DNA of 64,000 bases, taken from assembly GCA_963576475.1 (NCBI GenBank), contig OY754972.1:27066424-27130423 (forward strand). The letters are read 5' to 3'. Every line of letters starts with the position of its first letter. Positions within the stretch are counted from its first letter, which is position 1. Below the pieces are notes generated by a model. The model was not told the DNA's origin. It saw only the letters and a list, made by a program, of their open reading frames with translations, and made no database searches. Below are positions 39,399-51,085 of this stretch, piece after piece. The translations under genes were made by a program, and so were the position numbers. Source of the stretch: Molanna angustata. Its lineage: Eukaryota > Arthropoda > Insecta > Trichoptera > Molannidae.

Positions 39399-42320
39399 TC
39401 AAGAGAGTTTTTTGCAGTATATATCAAAGTTTTTCTTATGTTCTTCATCTTTAAGAAATCTTCCCATATCTTCCAATAAATAATGAATTTGCTGATTGGG
39501 AAAAAACAATCTATCTAAAACTTTTATAAAAGCAGAGTAATCATTATTTGTTTTGTACAATGATATTGATGCTTGAAACTCTTTATAAGAGTCTTTTTCT
39601 AAAGATACTTTCACACATTTAACAAACTCTAATAAATCTTTTGGCGCTTTCTTTTTAACAAAAGTAACATTTTCTGATGGGGGAATTTGGGTATCAAAAC
39701 CAAAAGGAATCATTTTTATTTTCTTTTTTTTATTTTTGATGTCAGAATTGTGACATGGTTGATATCTTTTGTGTATTGTAACATTTGTATTATAACTTGA
39801 TGCAATATTTTCATGGGAACTACTGCATGTATCTAATGCATTAAATAAATCTGAGGCTTTTGTCAATGGTTTTTGAGGATCTATAATGTTGCTTTTAAGA
39901 TTTGTATAATATTCCATATCACCCAAAACTTCATGAGATTTTGGAAGATGTGAGTATGAATTTTCCGATTTTTTCTTGGTTACAACACGGATATTGGATT
40001 TCATAGATTCTAATAAGTCAACATTTGTATCAACATTTAAATTTGATGGTATGAGAGGTTTTAATTTTGGAGATGGTAACATTTTTTCTGCATTTTTAAA
40101 AAATCTACACAGTTCTCCAACGGTTTCACCAAATTTACTACTGGTTGTTACATGACCTTTTACCCATGAAGACAATTGTGCCTTTGTACGAGGATTATTA
40201 AATCTGGAATCACAAAGTAATATTGCGCCATAATCATTTTTATGCCTAATAACACGTCCGATAGCTTGGTTTACTGCACGCGAAGCTTCTAATGAATACC
40301 ATTCATCTCCGGATAAAAATTCGTTGTCTTTATTTATTTGTTCTTCTAAGTACTTCTTTTTTAATATTATTCTAGGATCTTTAAGTGGTGGAAAAGGTAG
40401 TCCTGTAACAATAACTGCTCTACCATTCATATCTGCAAAATCAAGACCTTCTGATACTTTCCCTCTACACACTGCCATGAAACAAGCACCTCGTGATGAT
40501 ACATCATTGATTTTACTATAGAAGTCTAACATTGTAGCATTGAAAGTATCTTTACGTTGAGGTTCCACATAAATGGGTTTAATATCTGAAATATTGGCCC
40601 AGATTCCTTCTAATTGCCATTCTTGTTGACATTTAGATAAAATAGGATAAGATGGAAAGAAAACAAGTAATCCGTCTGGAACAACCCTACAGAAGCTGAG
40701 TATGGTTCTTCCCAATGAAGATATATATTTAGGATTATTTCTATTTTCATAATTAGAATTAAGAGTTTGTGCATCGGGTCCTTGACTGATAATTTTAACA
40801 CAAATTTGATTAGGTTTTACTATGTGGGGATTTTCGAGCCGTACTTGTATAGGTATACCTAATTCTAAAATAAGAGGTTTTAATGGAGCAAGGGTTCCAC
40901 TAGTTAGTATGATGCATCTTGCATTTTGTTCTATTAATTGTTTCATGCCAAAACTAGGGCTGAAGCACCAATAATTAATAACTCTCTCTGTTGAACTACT
41001 GGAACCTCCTTTGATGACTGCCCACGAATCAGTCTTCTTTTTTTTTTCTTCTATATGAACATGAACTTTATAACATTTCATTACTTTGCCCCTCTGAACT
41101 ACTTTTGTGTTACTAAAACAAATGTTCAATAAATCAACAAATTTTTGGAGGCCATTCCCTTTTCGTTGATAAGGAGAAGATCCACCAGACAATGTAAGAT
41201 ATTGGACCAAGCTTTCTATTAAGGTTATAACAATATGGCTATTAGAATAAAAAATTTGAGATTTCTCGAATAAATCAAATAAATAATCACCGTTAAAAGT
41301 AACTCCATCTCCTGGTGTAACAGGAATTTCATCTATAGCCTTTTCTAAAGATAGTAATATAGATTTCAGGGTACACAAATCTTCAGGAGTGAAATCTTTA
41401 GGTTGTACATTGTCATTGACATTAAAATCTGTGCCTTCTTCCTGTGTTTCTGCTATCACTTTCATAATATGTGTAACTTCCTCAATACATAATGCTATTT
41501 CAGTGGAACGTATCTGTATTGAGGCAGATTCTTCACACATTCTTTCTATATTGTGAGCTTCATCTAATATTATAACATTGTTTGCTAATTCAACTCCATT
41601 TGCTTTGCGAGATTTAGGATCAAGTAAATAGTTATAAGGCAAAAATATTATGTCAGCAGTTTGTTTCAATTCTTTTGCAACATAATAAGGGCAGCATTTT
41701 AGATTTTTTCCAACTTGAACTAGATCTTCAATATCTAAAATTCCATCTCTGATTCTAGTATCTTCCTTTTTTGTATCAACATTATTGAAAAAATAGCATG
41801 ATTTGGTTTTCACTCTGACCTGACATAAATTAACTTTGGCTGTATTATTGGTCTCTTTAGAGACTTCTGGATGAATGCACATTTGATCACGAGATCCAAG
41901 GACGGCAGCTTTGACATGTCGATAGTTTGATCTTTTGAGTTCTTGCATTGCTTGAGAAAGTTGAGAATGAGTGCGAGATGCATAAATTATTTTGGGCATT
42001 CCCCAGCTGCTAGGCCCATCATTTTTATTTTGCTTGCCAGCAACATTTTTGAGTTTGTTTTCGAGCGAGTTCATAAATGATCCAGAACTTTCAAAAATGC
42101 CCATTTGTGCGTTCATTTGAATTTGAGCTTTTTTAACAAGAAGCCAAGCTAAAGAGGAACACAGAAGACTCAATGTTTTACCAGTTCCTGTTGGTGATTC
42201 TAAGACACCGTTGAATCCGTTTTGTAAACATTCTATAACTTTCTCCATGTAAGCATGTTGTACATCATATGGTTCGAACGGAAAAGAAACAGGAACACCT
42301 TTAATTATCACGTCTGGCAT
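39399..42320 (-). CDS. RTEL1: RTEL1, Fe-S DNA helicase, single 973-codon frame
   Basis: Homologue of regulator of telomere elongation helicase 1, a 5'-3' SF2 helicase of the XPD family that unwinds D-loops and G-quadruplexes in the nucleus. The start MPDVIIKGVPVSFPFEPYDV resembles the RTEL1 N-terminus. Walker A is at 43-49 (PTGTGKT), motif Ia at 114-120, the Fe-S cysteines at about 148, 166, 175 and 210, the DEAH box at 253-256, and motif VI QAIGRVIRH near 685. The last 90 residues look like the harmonin-N-like domain. The vertebrate C-terminal RING is absent, as expected for shorter insect forms. No intron interrupts it. It is convergent with the zinc-finger gene, with ends about 0.69 kb apart. 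Confidence 0.9.
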   Translation of the reverse strand: MPDVIIKGVPVSFPFEPYDVQHAYMEKVIECLQNGFNGVLESPTGTGKTLSLLCSSLAWLLVKKAQIQMNAQMGIFESSGSFMNSLENKLKNVAGKQNKNDGPSSWGMPKIIYASRTHSQLSQAMQELKRSNYRHVKAAVLGSRDQMCIHPEVSKETNNTAKVNLCQVRVKTKSCYFFNNVDTKKEDTRIRDGILDIEDLVQVGKNLKCCPYYVAKELKQTADIIFLPYNYLLDPKSRKANGVELANNVIILDEAHNIERMCEESASIQIRSTEIALCIEEVTHIMKVIAETQEEGTDFNVNDNVQPKDFTPEDLCTLKSILLSLEKAIDEIPVTPGDGVTFNGDYLFDLFEKSQIFYSNSHIVITLIESLVQYLTLSGGSSPYQRKGNGLQKFVDLLNICFSNTKVVQRGKVMKCYKVHVHIEEKKKKTDSWAVIKGGSSSSTERVINYWCFSPSFGMKQLIEQNARCIILTSGTLAPLKPLILELGIPIQVRLENPHIVKPNQICVKIISQGPDAQTLNSNYENRNNPKYISSLGRTILSFCRVVPDGLLVFFPSYPILSKCQQEWQLEGIWANISDIKPIYVEPQRKDTFNATMLDFYSKINDVSSRGACFMAVCRGKVSEGLDFADMNGRAVIVTGLPFPPLKDPRIILKKKYLEEQINKDNEFLSGDEWYSLEASRAVNQAIGRVIRHKNDYGAILLCDSRFNNPRTKAQLSSWVKGHVTTSSKFGETVGELCRFFKNAEKMLPSPKLKPLIPSNLNVDTNVDLLESMKSNIRVVTKKKSENSYSHLPKSHEVLGDMEYYTNLKSNIIDPQKPLTKASDLFNALDTCSSSHENIASSYNTNVTIHKRYQPCHNSDIKNKKKKIKMIPFGFDTQIPPSENVTFVKKKAPKDLLEFVKCVKVSLEKDSYKEFQASISLYKTNNDYSAFIKVLDRLFFPNQQIHYLLEDMGRFLKDEEHKKNFDIYCKKLS

Positions 42321-42749
42321 TTTCTTTTATTTCATATACAAACAATAAATTATGCAATTAAATGGTATCAAAAAAGATTAAAATGTGACATTTAGTGATA
42401 TAGTTTCACACATACATCTAAAAATAATTCTTCTTCTTCTTCTATTTTATGGGCATTTCATCGTTGCCAATGTTCTCGCCCTTTTTCTGTAATTATATTA
42501 TCTTGGAGGAATGAGTAGATGATATAATATTATTTTTTATGGCGAGACAGATAAGTTGAAAAGTCTTACACACTTCGGAGTAATAAACCAACGCTGCCAG
42601 TTACGGGAGGAGAAAAAAAAATAATAATAATAATGATAAAAATTGGTTTTCCTTAGATGATGACATGTGATGAATGACCGAGATGAGAAAACAAAGTTTA
42701 TATACAATAAATACAAGAGGTGTTTGATTTATTTACAGATGACTGAATT

Positions 42750-45700
42750 CTATATTTGGATGTTATTGATGAATGAAGCTATACATTTATATACAGGGGG
42801 AGATGCAATTGAGAGGACAGAAGGAATATTCATAGGGAGAGGAAGCTTGAGTCTAATAAAACTATTATATAGAGGGGACTTGTTAAACAGTTTACAGCCA
42901 AGGAAAATGTGGTTTATATTACCCTCTTCGAGACCACATTCGCAGAGAGATGTATCTTTAACTCGAATTTTGCAAAGGAAAACCGGAGAGCATGTATGGC
43001 CAAGTCTTATTCGACATATGACAGATAAGGGTTTTTTTTTAATTGGGATGTCAGAGAACCAACGTTTGACAGGGAAAGTCTGTTGAATAGATGCATAAAA
43101 TTGACTAGAAGTCAGACAGTTTGTGTGCCACAGTTGTTCCCAATGGGACATCATCTTTTTCTTAATGAGGGGAAACATATCTTCCAGGAATAGGTACCAA
43201 TAGGAATCATCCCCATTTATGGATGCTTCTTTTGCCAGTACATCGAATTTGTCGTTACCTTCGATTCCACTGTGACTTGGGATCCATGCGATAGAAACGT
43301 TAGTTCCTGACATGCCCAGGTCTAAAATTTTATGTTTGATTTGGAGGACTGTTAAATGGTTGAGAAGATATTTTGGGTTGGAAGAGATTGATTGGACTGC
43401 ACTGAGAGAATCGGAGAATATAATGGCACTTGACATGGACTGTGTAGAGATGAAATTGAGAGCTTCAAGTATGGCCAAACATTCAGCGTTAAATATGGAA
43501 GTTTCTGGAGGAAGTTTGAAGAGGCCAGAGGAGTCTAGGGTTGGGCAGTAATAAGCTGCTCCCACCCTAGGGAAGTCGTTTTCTGTTTTGGATCCATCGG
43601 TAAATATGGAGATGTGATTAGGGAAGTTGGCTTGTATAGTATCCCGGAAAAGTTGAGGAGTACGAGAGTCGTACTTCAAAAGGTTCAGATGGATTATAGG
43701 AGGAAAAAATGTATTTGATTCATGGGGGGCAAGAAAAATATGGAAATTTGCTGTCTGAAAAGTAAGGAGTGGTAGACGATTTTAAGAGCTTATAACTATC
43801 AATAAGAAGAGGTAGTTTTTTTTTATTTTTCCAGAAATGTTTGGATACTGAATATTCGGTTAAAAGTTGAATTTTTGGGATGATTGGGTGATTTGAAATA
43901 CGCGCCGCTTTTAACAGGAATTTATCTGCGAGTGCTTGTCTGCGGAGGTGAAGAGGAGGTTCCATGCACTCGATTTGAAGGGCATTGATTGGAGATGATT
44001 TCATAGCACCAAGGATGATGCGAAGGGAGCGATGTTGAATTTTATCCAGTTGACTAGTGACATATTTAGGGGCTGGTTCGACTAAGAAGGAAGCATAATC
44101 AATATGGGAACGAATTAGGGCATTATACAGCAGCTGAAGGGTTTTAGGATGTGCACCCCACCACACACGAGATACCGACCTAAGAATGTTTAAGGCTTTC
44201 TCACATTTTGAGCTGATGTATTCTACATGTTGTTTAAAAGTCAACTTGGAGTCAAAAATGAGGCCAAGAAATTTAGTAGAAGATACCGTGGGGATTGGAA
44301 TATTTTCAAAAAAGATATTTAGTGGTGGATGGGATCTTTTTTGGGAAAATATCATAACTTGGCTTTTTTGCGGGGATAGTTGAAGACCATGGTTATCTAG
44401 CCACTCTCCCAAATCTTTAAGAGCAAGATTAAGGGCAGTTTCAATATCTTTCAGAATTGTATGGGAGATGTAAATCATTATGTCGTCAGCATACTGAAGG
44501 ATACGGGCATGTTTGGTTATTACCTGCTCAATCCCGGCAGAATAGATGTTAAACAATAGGGGGCTCAACACAGATCCCTGTGGTAGTCCCTTCCAGATCA
44601 GTCTTTCTTTTCTACCTTGGGAGTCAGCGTTTAAGATAATTGATCTGCCGCAAAGTAGATTTCTAATGAAATAGGCAGTTTTTTGAGGAATCCCTTTGTC
44701 TAGGAGTTTTTTGACAAGTATGTCAAGGTGGACATTGTCGTACGCCGCTTTCATGTCTAGAAAGACTGCTACCAGTAGTTCTTTCCGGGATTTAGCCAGG
44801 TGGATATCCGTGGTGAAGATGCTCAAGTTATCTGTTGTGCTCTTTCCTTTTCGAAACCCGTGTTGGGATTTGGGGAGAAGATTATTTGTTTCCAGGAAAT
44901 GTTCTAATCTGTCTTTGATAAGGTGTTCCATTATTTTGCTCATGGTGGAAGATAGAGCAATTGGACGGAATGACTCTCCTTTGTTAGGATTTTTTCCTTG
45001 CTTTAGGATGGGAATAATGATCTGACATTTCCATTCCTGGGGAATCGAACCAGTATTATATATATTGTTGACTATATTAAGGAAATATTTCTGGGAGGTC
45101 TCCTCAGCATGAGTGATTCATTTCCCAAGAGAGCTGTAAGGGACGCCGTCGATACCCGGGGCGGAGTCCGAGACCCGTCCCAATACCGCCCTCAGCTCAT
45201 GGAGGGTGAAAGGGGCATCAAGGGAGCAAGAAAAGTCTTCACGGAGATAAGTCTCCGGGATGACATCTGGATTGGGGGCAGAGGGAGCAGAGAGAATATC
45301 GAGGAATTCATTTTCCCAAGAGGATGAGGAAGGTTTTTGGGTAGGAGCAGATACAGCTGATCTATATTGGCGTATTTTTTTCCAGACAGATGATATATTT
45401 GAATCTGGAGATAGAGAAGAGCAATAGCTGATCCATCCGTTCTTCTTTTCCTCTTTTAAAATCCTCTTGGTTTTAGCTCGGACTTTCAAGAATATGTCAA
45501 AATTTTCCATATTCATTTTTTTCTTATATAAAATCCTGGCATTTTTTCGGTCTTGGGGAAGACGGGATTTTGATTTGAGTGGAGTTTTCAAGGGGATTGA
45601 ATTTTCAGCTGCGGAACATAATGTATAATGAAATTTACTGTAGCATTCCATAACATTAGTAGGAGATGGCGTGGGGAGCATTGAGGTCTCTTTTTCGAAG

Positions 45701-46434
45701 GATTCTGAAAAAGCTGCCCAGTTTGCTCGACCCACGTTATATTTGTAAGTAGAAGAGTGGAACGTCTCTTCTAACGCCTTACCAAATGATATGAAAATAG
45801 GGAAGTGATCACTGTTGTGGGGATCTGAGTCTATTGACCAGGATGAGAGTGAGGCCAGATTTGGAGAGCAGATAGATAAATCAACGGCACTATCATTTTG
45901 AAGGGGAGGGCTTATGCGAGTAGGGGAACCGTCATTCAGTATGCAAAGATTCAGGTCATCGAGGGTATTGACTAAGGTTCTGCCCGCTCCGTTTGGAGAG
46001 GGAGATCCCCAGTATTGATGATGACAGTTAAAATCGCCTAGTATAAAAATCGATGAAGTAAAGTTAGATATAATGTGTTTAATTTCTAAAATTATTGAGG
46101 AGGAGGGGTGGGGAATATAAACAGAGAAAAAGGTTATATCTCCTATTTTCGCTCCCACCAGATTAAAATTATTAGAACTCAAAGGAAAGGAAATGGGGGT
46201 GAAGGGAATGGAATGTTTAATAAAAAGGGCTGTTCCAGCCCTTCCGTCATTTCTGTCGTCTCGGAGAATCGAGTAACCCGGAATTCTGAAATCAGATCCC
46301 GGAAGAAGCCACGTCTCCGAGACGGCAGCAATAGAGGGATTATGCTTATTAAGCAGAAAGAGGAGGTCTATTTTATTTGAAATTGCACTACGGCAATTCC
46401 ACTGTAGGATCTTCGTTATATCCGGAGGAACCAT
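42750..46434 (-). pseudogene. LINE-C ORF2: endonuclease, RT, RNase H; one stop, one frameshift
   Basis: Endonuclease (46434-45118): LQWNCRSAISN, SETWL, ILGDFNCHHQ, NSDHFPIF. A TGA stop at 45117-45115 follows GVPYSSLGK; the same frame then continues through the RT (44943-43720) with FRPIALSS, AVFLDMKAAYDN, GLPQGSVLSPLL and ILQYADDIMIY. A frameshift near 43730 leads into RNase H (43679-42750): FTDGSK, AECLAILEA, FSDSLSAVQS, AWIPSHSGIEGNDKFD, then a Cys-rich tail (CECGLEEGNINHIFLGC). It starts inside the end of ORF1, with a 47-nt overlap typical of LINE translation coupling. Confidence 0.88.
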
Positions 46435-47893
46435 TTGTACAGATGATGGAAGAAAGAAGGGTTAAAGAGTCTGCAACGTTGGACGGTATAGTGGTGTTAT
46501 TTTTCAATGTAGAGATGATGAAGTCAAGAATAGTTTTGATCAGGGAAGGAGTTTCTGAAAAGTTAGGGGGTTGTTGTCTGGATAGACCGCAACCTGTCGT
46601 AGGAGAGGGGAGTTGACCATTGGGGAACCATGAAAGGTCCCTATGGGCTGATTTGTCATAACCAGGAGCTGGGGGGGTCTTTTTCATAATTTGTTTATAC
46701 TGTTGTTTCTGCATAAATTTATGAGGAGTCAAAGATGATGGGTCCGGACGAGAGGAAATAGCAGAATGCTCAGAAGAAGAAGGAGCGGTCGTTGAGATGA
46801 CTTTTGACGAGAAAGAAGATTTCGGGTGGGGAAAAATTTTGGATGCGTCTTGGAAAGAGATGTTCCTTTCAGCCATAGTATGCTTTATGTTCTTTTGCCT
46901 GTCCAGTTCCGGGCAGCTTTGGCTGACAGCCGTATGCTGTCCTGAGCAGTTCAGGCAAGATGGAATGGTATCTGGGGTGGGGCATGATTCTCCCATGTGG
47001 TCATTACCACATTTGAAGCAGCGTGGAGAGGATTTACATTGTAGCTTGGTATGACCAAACCTGCAGCATTTCCAGCACTGGATGGTAGGGAATTCGTATC
47101 TTTCTACTTGAAGGGAGGAGTAAGATAGGAAGACTCTATCAGGTAATTTTTGTCCGTCAACAGTTATGACCACTGTCCTGGAGGGCTTCCAGATGACGGA
47201 ACCAGAAGAGGTATCTTTGAAGTTGAGACGTCTACATTTAAGTATTTTTCCGTAACCGTGCGGAGTTTCTATTTCTAGGCAGAGAAGCTCATTGGAGAAC
47301 TCTTCGCTAACAGGAACACCCCTTACTAGTCCCATGCGGGAGACTTGATGAGTAGGGATATATGAACGATATTTGGGGTGTGAAGAATTAAGAAAGGCAT
47401 TGGCAGTAGCTATGGAAATGAATTCCAAGCTGTCTCTACTTCTGCCGATGGATTTGCAACTTCCCATAACAATGCCACGGCAAGATGTTTTTTTTAACTC
47501 CCTACCAAATTCAATTGGATTGATCTGGTTGGAATCAATGGATAATATGTGGACCACGAAGGGTTTCAGGTCTCCGTCCACATATCGATTCCGAGTAATT
47601 TTTTCTGGAGTTATCTGTGAAGTAAGGGCTGTTGAGACTGAAGTAATGGTAGTTGTAGAAGCAGACTCTTTGGGGAGGGGATTGGGGATGCATTCTTCAC
47701 TGGATGAAAGTGGAATGTTTTTTCGTTTTTTGGCGCTTTTTTTAATGGGGACTGTGACGTATAAACTCGGGGAGGGAGGATGAGCGACAAATGTATCTGG
47801 GATTGTGATCATGGACCCTTCTGTATCAGGGTCGGTCCCAAATCCATGTTTCGGATCCGGAGGATCCGGAGGGTCTGGTGGTTTTGATGCCAT
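46388..47893 (-). CDS. LINE-C ORF1, gag-like zinc-knuckle protein, 501 residues
   Basis: Intact frame from MASKPPDPPDPPDP, a proline-rich start. The middle region contains MGLVRGVPVSEEFSNELLCL, matching the RRM-like part of LINE-A ORF1. Three zinc knuckles follow: CWKCCRFGHTKLQC, CFKCGNDHMGESC and CLNCSGQHTAVSQSC. The C-terminal tail is low-complexity. The protein would bind the LINE RNA. Because it is intact, it also serves as a guide to the frameshift in LINE-A ORF1. Confidence 0.88.
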   Translation of the reverse strand: MASKPPDPPDPPDPKHGFGTDPDTEGSMITIPDTFVAHPPSPSLYVTVPIKKSAKKRKNIPLSSSEECIPNPLPKESASTTTITSVSTALTSQITPEKITRNRYVDGDLKPFVVHILSIDSNQINPIEFGRELKKTSCRGIVMGSCKSIGRSRDSLEFISIATANAFLNSSHPKYRSYIPTHQVSRMGLVRGVPVSEEFSNELLCLEIETPHGYGKILKCRRLNFKDTSSGSVIWKPSRTVVITVDGQKLPDRVFLSYSSLQVERYEFPTIQCWKCCRFGHTKLQCKSSPRCFKCGNDHMGESCPTPDTIPSCLNCSGQHTAVSQSCPELDRQKNIKHTMAERNISFQDASKIFPHPKSSFSSKVISTTAPSSSEHSAISSRPDPSSLTPHKFMQKQQYKQIMKKTPPAPGYDKSAHRDLSWFPNGQLPSPTTGCGLSRQQPPNFSETPSLIKTILDFIISTLKNNTTIPSNVADSLTLLSSIICTNGSSGYNEDPTVELP

Positions 47894-48319
47894 TACAAAG
47901 GAATAAAATTCAAATTAAAGGAGAAATAATAAGAAAAAAAAAAAAAGATATAAACTTACCTTAGGAACAAATACACAAATTTATGCAATAGGTACTATAA
48001 AATTTAATGAATTGAGATGATTTCCTAAATGAGATAAAGAAAAACCAAAAATACAGATAGAATAAAATGAGAAAAGTTATCTGGCACCGTGGGTAGAATT
48101 AATCTCCGAAGCACACTATTAAAATATAATATATTTAATAACAAGACTTGGAACAACCGTGTCTGCAAAGCTAGCTGTCAAAAAAAAAAAAAATAATTCG
48201 ACCAATTCGACTTATTCGACACTCGACAGATCGAACCAAATTTCAATATTTGACAGTTTTATTAGCGCCAAAATTTGACATTATTCTTCTTTTTCTAGGT
48301 CGCATTCGGAAAGTCATAT

Positions 48320-48502
48320 GGCCCCCAAGTCAAATTGAAAACGCTGTTCGTTATCGCCAAGCGCTAATTTTTTTTTCTATGTGATTTGACGTTTGTTGTA
48401 GAAATTTTTTCTACAGTAACAAACAACAAACGTCAAATCCCATACAAAAAAAAATTAGCGCTTGGCGATAACGAACAGCGTTTTCAATTTGACTTGGGGG
48501 CC
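48320..48502. mobile_element. Palindromic MITE, 183 bp
   Basis: Nearly perfect inverted repeat: GGCCCCCAAGTCAAATTGAA, AACGCTGTTCGTTATCGCCA and AGCGCTAATTTTTTTTT on the left recur inverted on the right, with smaller palindromic sequence (CAAACGTCAAATC) in the centre. Diverged ends of the same family lie at 17174-17213 and 34190-34255. No clear target duplication was found. Arms this well matched imply recent insertion. Confidence 0.8.
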
Positions 48503-48754
48503 TGGTCATCTAGCGATGATCGCTCGACGGAAACATACGAATGAGTCCTACCTTCATGGAATTAGTGATTCGCGTGGCGATTAACTCTACGCGTTCGGAT
48601 TTACATTGTATATTATATGAAAACCTATGACATTGACTCGCACCAATGTCGCTCCGTGAAATAGGGTAAATAAAGTCGCTTCCCTGTCAAAGTGACATTT
48701 TTTGGCGGGTAATATGAATTTTCACATAGTCGTAAGTTTTTCTTTGCATTACGT

Positions 48755-48905
48755 ATAATTTTCGTCAAACATCTTGAACGAGCTTCCGGTTGCGCAGAGC
48801 GCAAATTTGTGTCTTTTTGCTTCGTTGGTTTACGTGCAAATCGCCCCTCTTCTCGGATAAAAGTTCAAGTTATTTGGCGACAACTATATTTCGATGGATT
48901 CATAA
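48755..48905 (+). repeat. Dispersed repeat, pair with 38994-39140
   Basis: See 38994-39140. This copy keeps GCGCAGAGCGCAAATTTGTG and ATTTGGCGACAACTATATTT. The following short frame at 48790-48984 is not supported as a gene. Confidence 0.6.
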
Positions 48906-48984
48906 AAAAATGGTCAACAATGAAGAAATACCGGAGCTATTATTTAATGAAGAGTATCGACGGTCACTAAATATTAGTTTGTAA

Positions 48985-49682
48985 AAGCCATGCACTTTTT
49001 CCAAGTGATATTTTATTGTAGGATTATTATCTACACCTAAGTTTTATTATAGATGCATAAATCAGCCCTTTGAAGTTCAAATAAATTTATTTATTTATGA
49101 CAAACGAACCGTTATTTATAATTTCAAACTATTTCGAGAACACAGTGGAACTTCATAATTATAAATTTATTAAATGAAAACTTATTTATAAAAATAAAAA
49201 AACAGTTATTTTTTATTTCATATAAACTGTTATTTTAAACAAACTTAAAGACATATGAAATCAATAAAAGAAACAACAGAGAAATTATTAATAACATGTT
49301 TACACTTACAAAATACAAAATTATGTATACTAACAACAGGGCCGGATAAACATGTTTTTGCGCCCAGAGCAATATATTTCAAACCGCCCCCCCCCCGTCC
49401 TTCCCAAATGTTTGGAATTTCAATATTATATTATGCAGTATAATTCAATATTATACAGTAAAAATCAATATATTAATATAAACCAAAGAACAAAAATAAA
49501 TATTAATTCTACCTATTCATGTATGTACTTACCGTATCCTGAGAAGTAGGCATTTTAAACTAAAACCTTAGGTCTTACAATTTTTAAAGTATTGGATCAT
49601 CACATAAACCGTTTAAAGTAAAATATAATTTAAAAGTCCTTTTAACTATCTCAAGTATTATGTAAATAAACTAAACTTAATA
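48985..49682. other. Unassigned AT-rich sequence
   Basis: No gene or repeat was recognised, apart from AAATAAATTTATTTATTTAT near 49080, which may be a LINE tail. Confidence 0.4.
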
Positions 49683-49990
49683 ACTAATGTTAACACTAAA
49701 AATATCATAAAAACTATTTTTAATTAAAAAAAACTCAATATAACTATCAAATTCCAGTAAAAATTTAAAATCACACCAAACTTAAAATAAAAAAAACAAA
49801 TCGCGATTCTAATTAACACAAAACACTAAATAAGTTCTTGGTATAATAAATACCTACATAAATTAATATTAATAAAACGAGGTATGCCAATGAATTTTAC
49901 ACAAAACAGCACACGAAATCTCCCATTGATTTCGATACACTTTGCCGACTAGTATTCCATCTAGTTATAGGTATATATTAAAATCTATGG
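49683..49990 (-). repeat. Copy of the 5661-6014 repeat end
   Basis: Reverse complement of 5665-6014: GTTAACACTAAAAATAT, AAATCACACCAAACTTAAAA, AACACAAAACACTAAATAAG and the edge ATTCCATCTAGTTATAGGTA. Confirms that the left edge of the 5661-8083 region is a mobile-element terminus. Confidence 0.7.
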
Positions 49991-51085
49991 TCTATATTAG
50001 ACTCGTAAAAAATATTGACACGTCGTGTTCACACTTGACATCAGACAGAAGAGAGAGATAGAAATAATAATATATTAATGATTGAAAGAGTCAGGTGACG
50101 AGTCGGCGACCGAGATCAACAAAATAAGTAAGTATGTCGCTAAAGTCGAAAGGGAAAACTTCACTGAAATTATCATAACATTTTTAAAGAACTTTGTTTC
50201 CCTTTTTTAGAAAACCTTGCTATTAGTTGCTGACAGGTTCCGCTTATTTAAACGGCTTATGTAGTTTCATTAACAAGCAATAAGAGTTCTTAGTATAGTG
50301 TATAAATTAAAGTTATTGTGGTATGTAGCATCTGGAATGTTTTCAAACACGCCGCTATCATCTCATATGAAATTCATTATGAAGCGCCCGGGCGATTTCA
50401 GACAGGGGGGCGCTGGCTTCATTATGTAGATAATTTAACACTTTAGCAAGTAAATTATTACAATGATTATTTTGTGTGCGTGTATGTGAATCGACTGTCG
50501 GGCAGCATACACGTGCAGTTGTTAGTATTTGGTAGGTATATATATGTTTACGAATAACACGGTAATAGACGGACAAGATATTAACACCACAGAATTTTAT
50601 CATACACACCATCACGCCGTGTCCCTTTCGGGGAAGGCAGAGAGAACCGAGTGCCATACCTGGGGAATTTTTGATTTATATAATTAACATTTTAGGATTT
50701 TAAGCGCCCTTTTTAGACAAGCGCCCTGATTTCTTGTTCCGGGTTGTTCTATGATTTATCCGGCCCTGACTAACAAGATAAACTTGGCTCCGTGAATCGC
50801 TTGTGTATTCCGAACGCATAGGATGACGCTTTAACATAGTCATAACATTAAAACATTCCGAACGTAACCCTTGTGGTTGTGTTTTTGTAATATTGCCATT
50901 AACATTCCCTATAATTTTAGCACCTAGCAATATTGAAATAACCAATAATTTTTGACATTTACAAATTTACATATTTTGTTCGTACGTTATTAGGAATTGT
51001 TCTGCAAGCAGAATTAAATTGTATATCCTAAACAAGTTTAATTTGTATTAGAATCTTTGATTTAAGTATTTGTGAATATATTAAT
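49991..51085. other. Upstream region of PFDN4, with an RTE-like tail at 50600-50660
   Basis: 50600-50660 carries CACACCATCACGCCGTGTCC and GGCAGAGAGAACCGA, the tail seen at 16440 and elsewhere. 50500-50600 and 50700-50945 have short open frames without motifs. The PFDN4 promoter should lie in the last few hundred bases. Confidence 0.45.

Larger units (their letters stand above)
42610..48120 (-). mobile_element. LINE-C, full-length I-like non-LTR retrotransposon
   Basis: Diverged relative of LINE-A in opposite orientation, with the same domain order: ORF1 (46388-47893) and ORF2 (42750-46434) with endonuclease, RT and RNase H. ORF2 has one in-frame stop and one frameshift, so the copy is nearly but not fully intact. 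Boundaries are approximate: the 3' side ends near a (TAA)n-like stretch at 42610-42640 and the 5' UTR reaches to about 48120. Confidence 0.85.

Noticed and set aside
39399..42320. DDX11/CHL1 rather than RTEL1
   Set aside because: The N-terminus (VSFPFEPYDVQ), Fe-S cysteine spacing and C-terminal harmonin-like region fit RTEL1; DDX11 has a long insertion near the start that is absent here.
48318..48510. Palindrome as a third ribozyme-type element like 16122-16394
   Set aside because: No hammerhead core, no one-sided extension and no 12-13 bp duplication; it fits a DNA-transposon MITE better.
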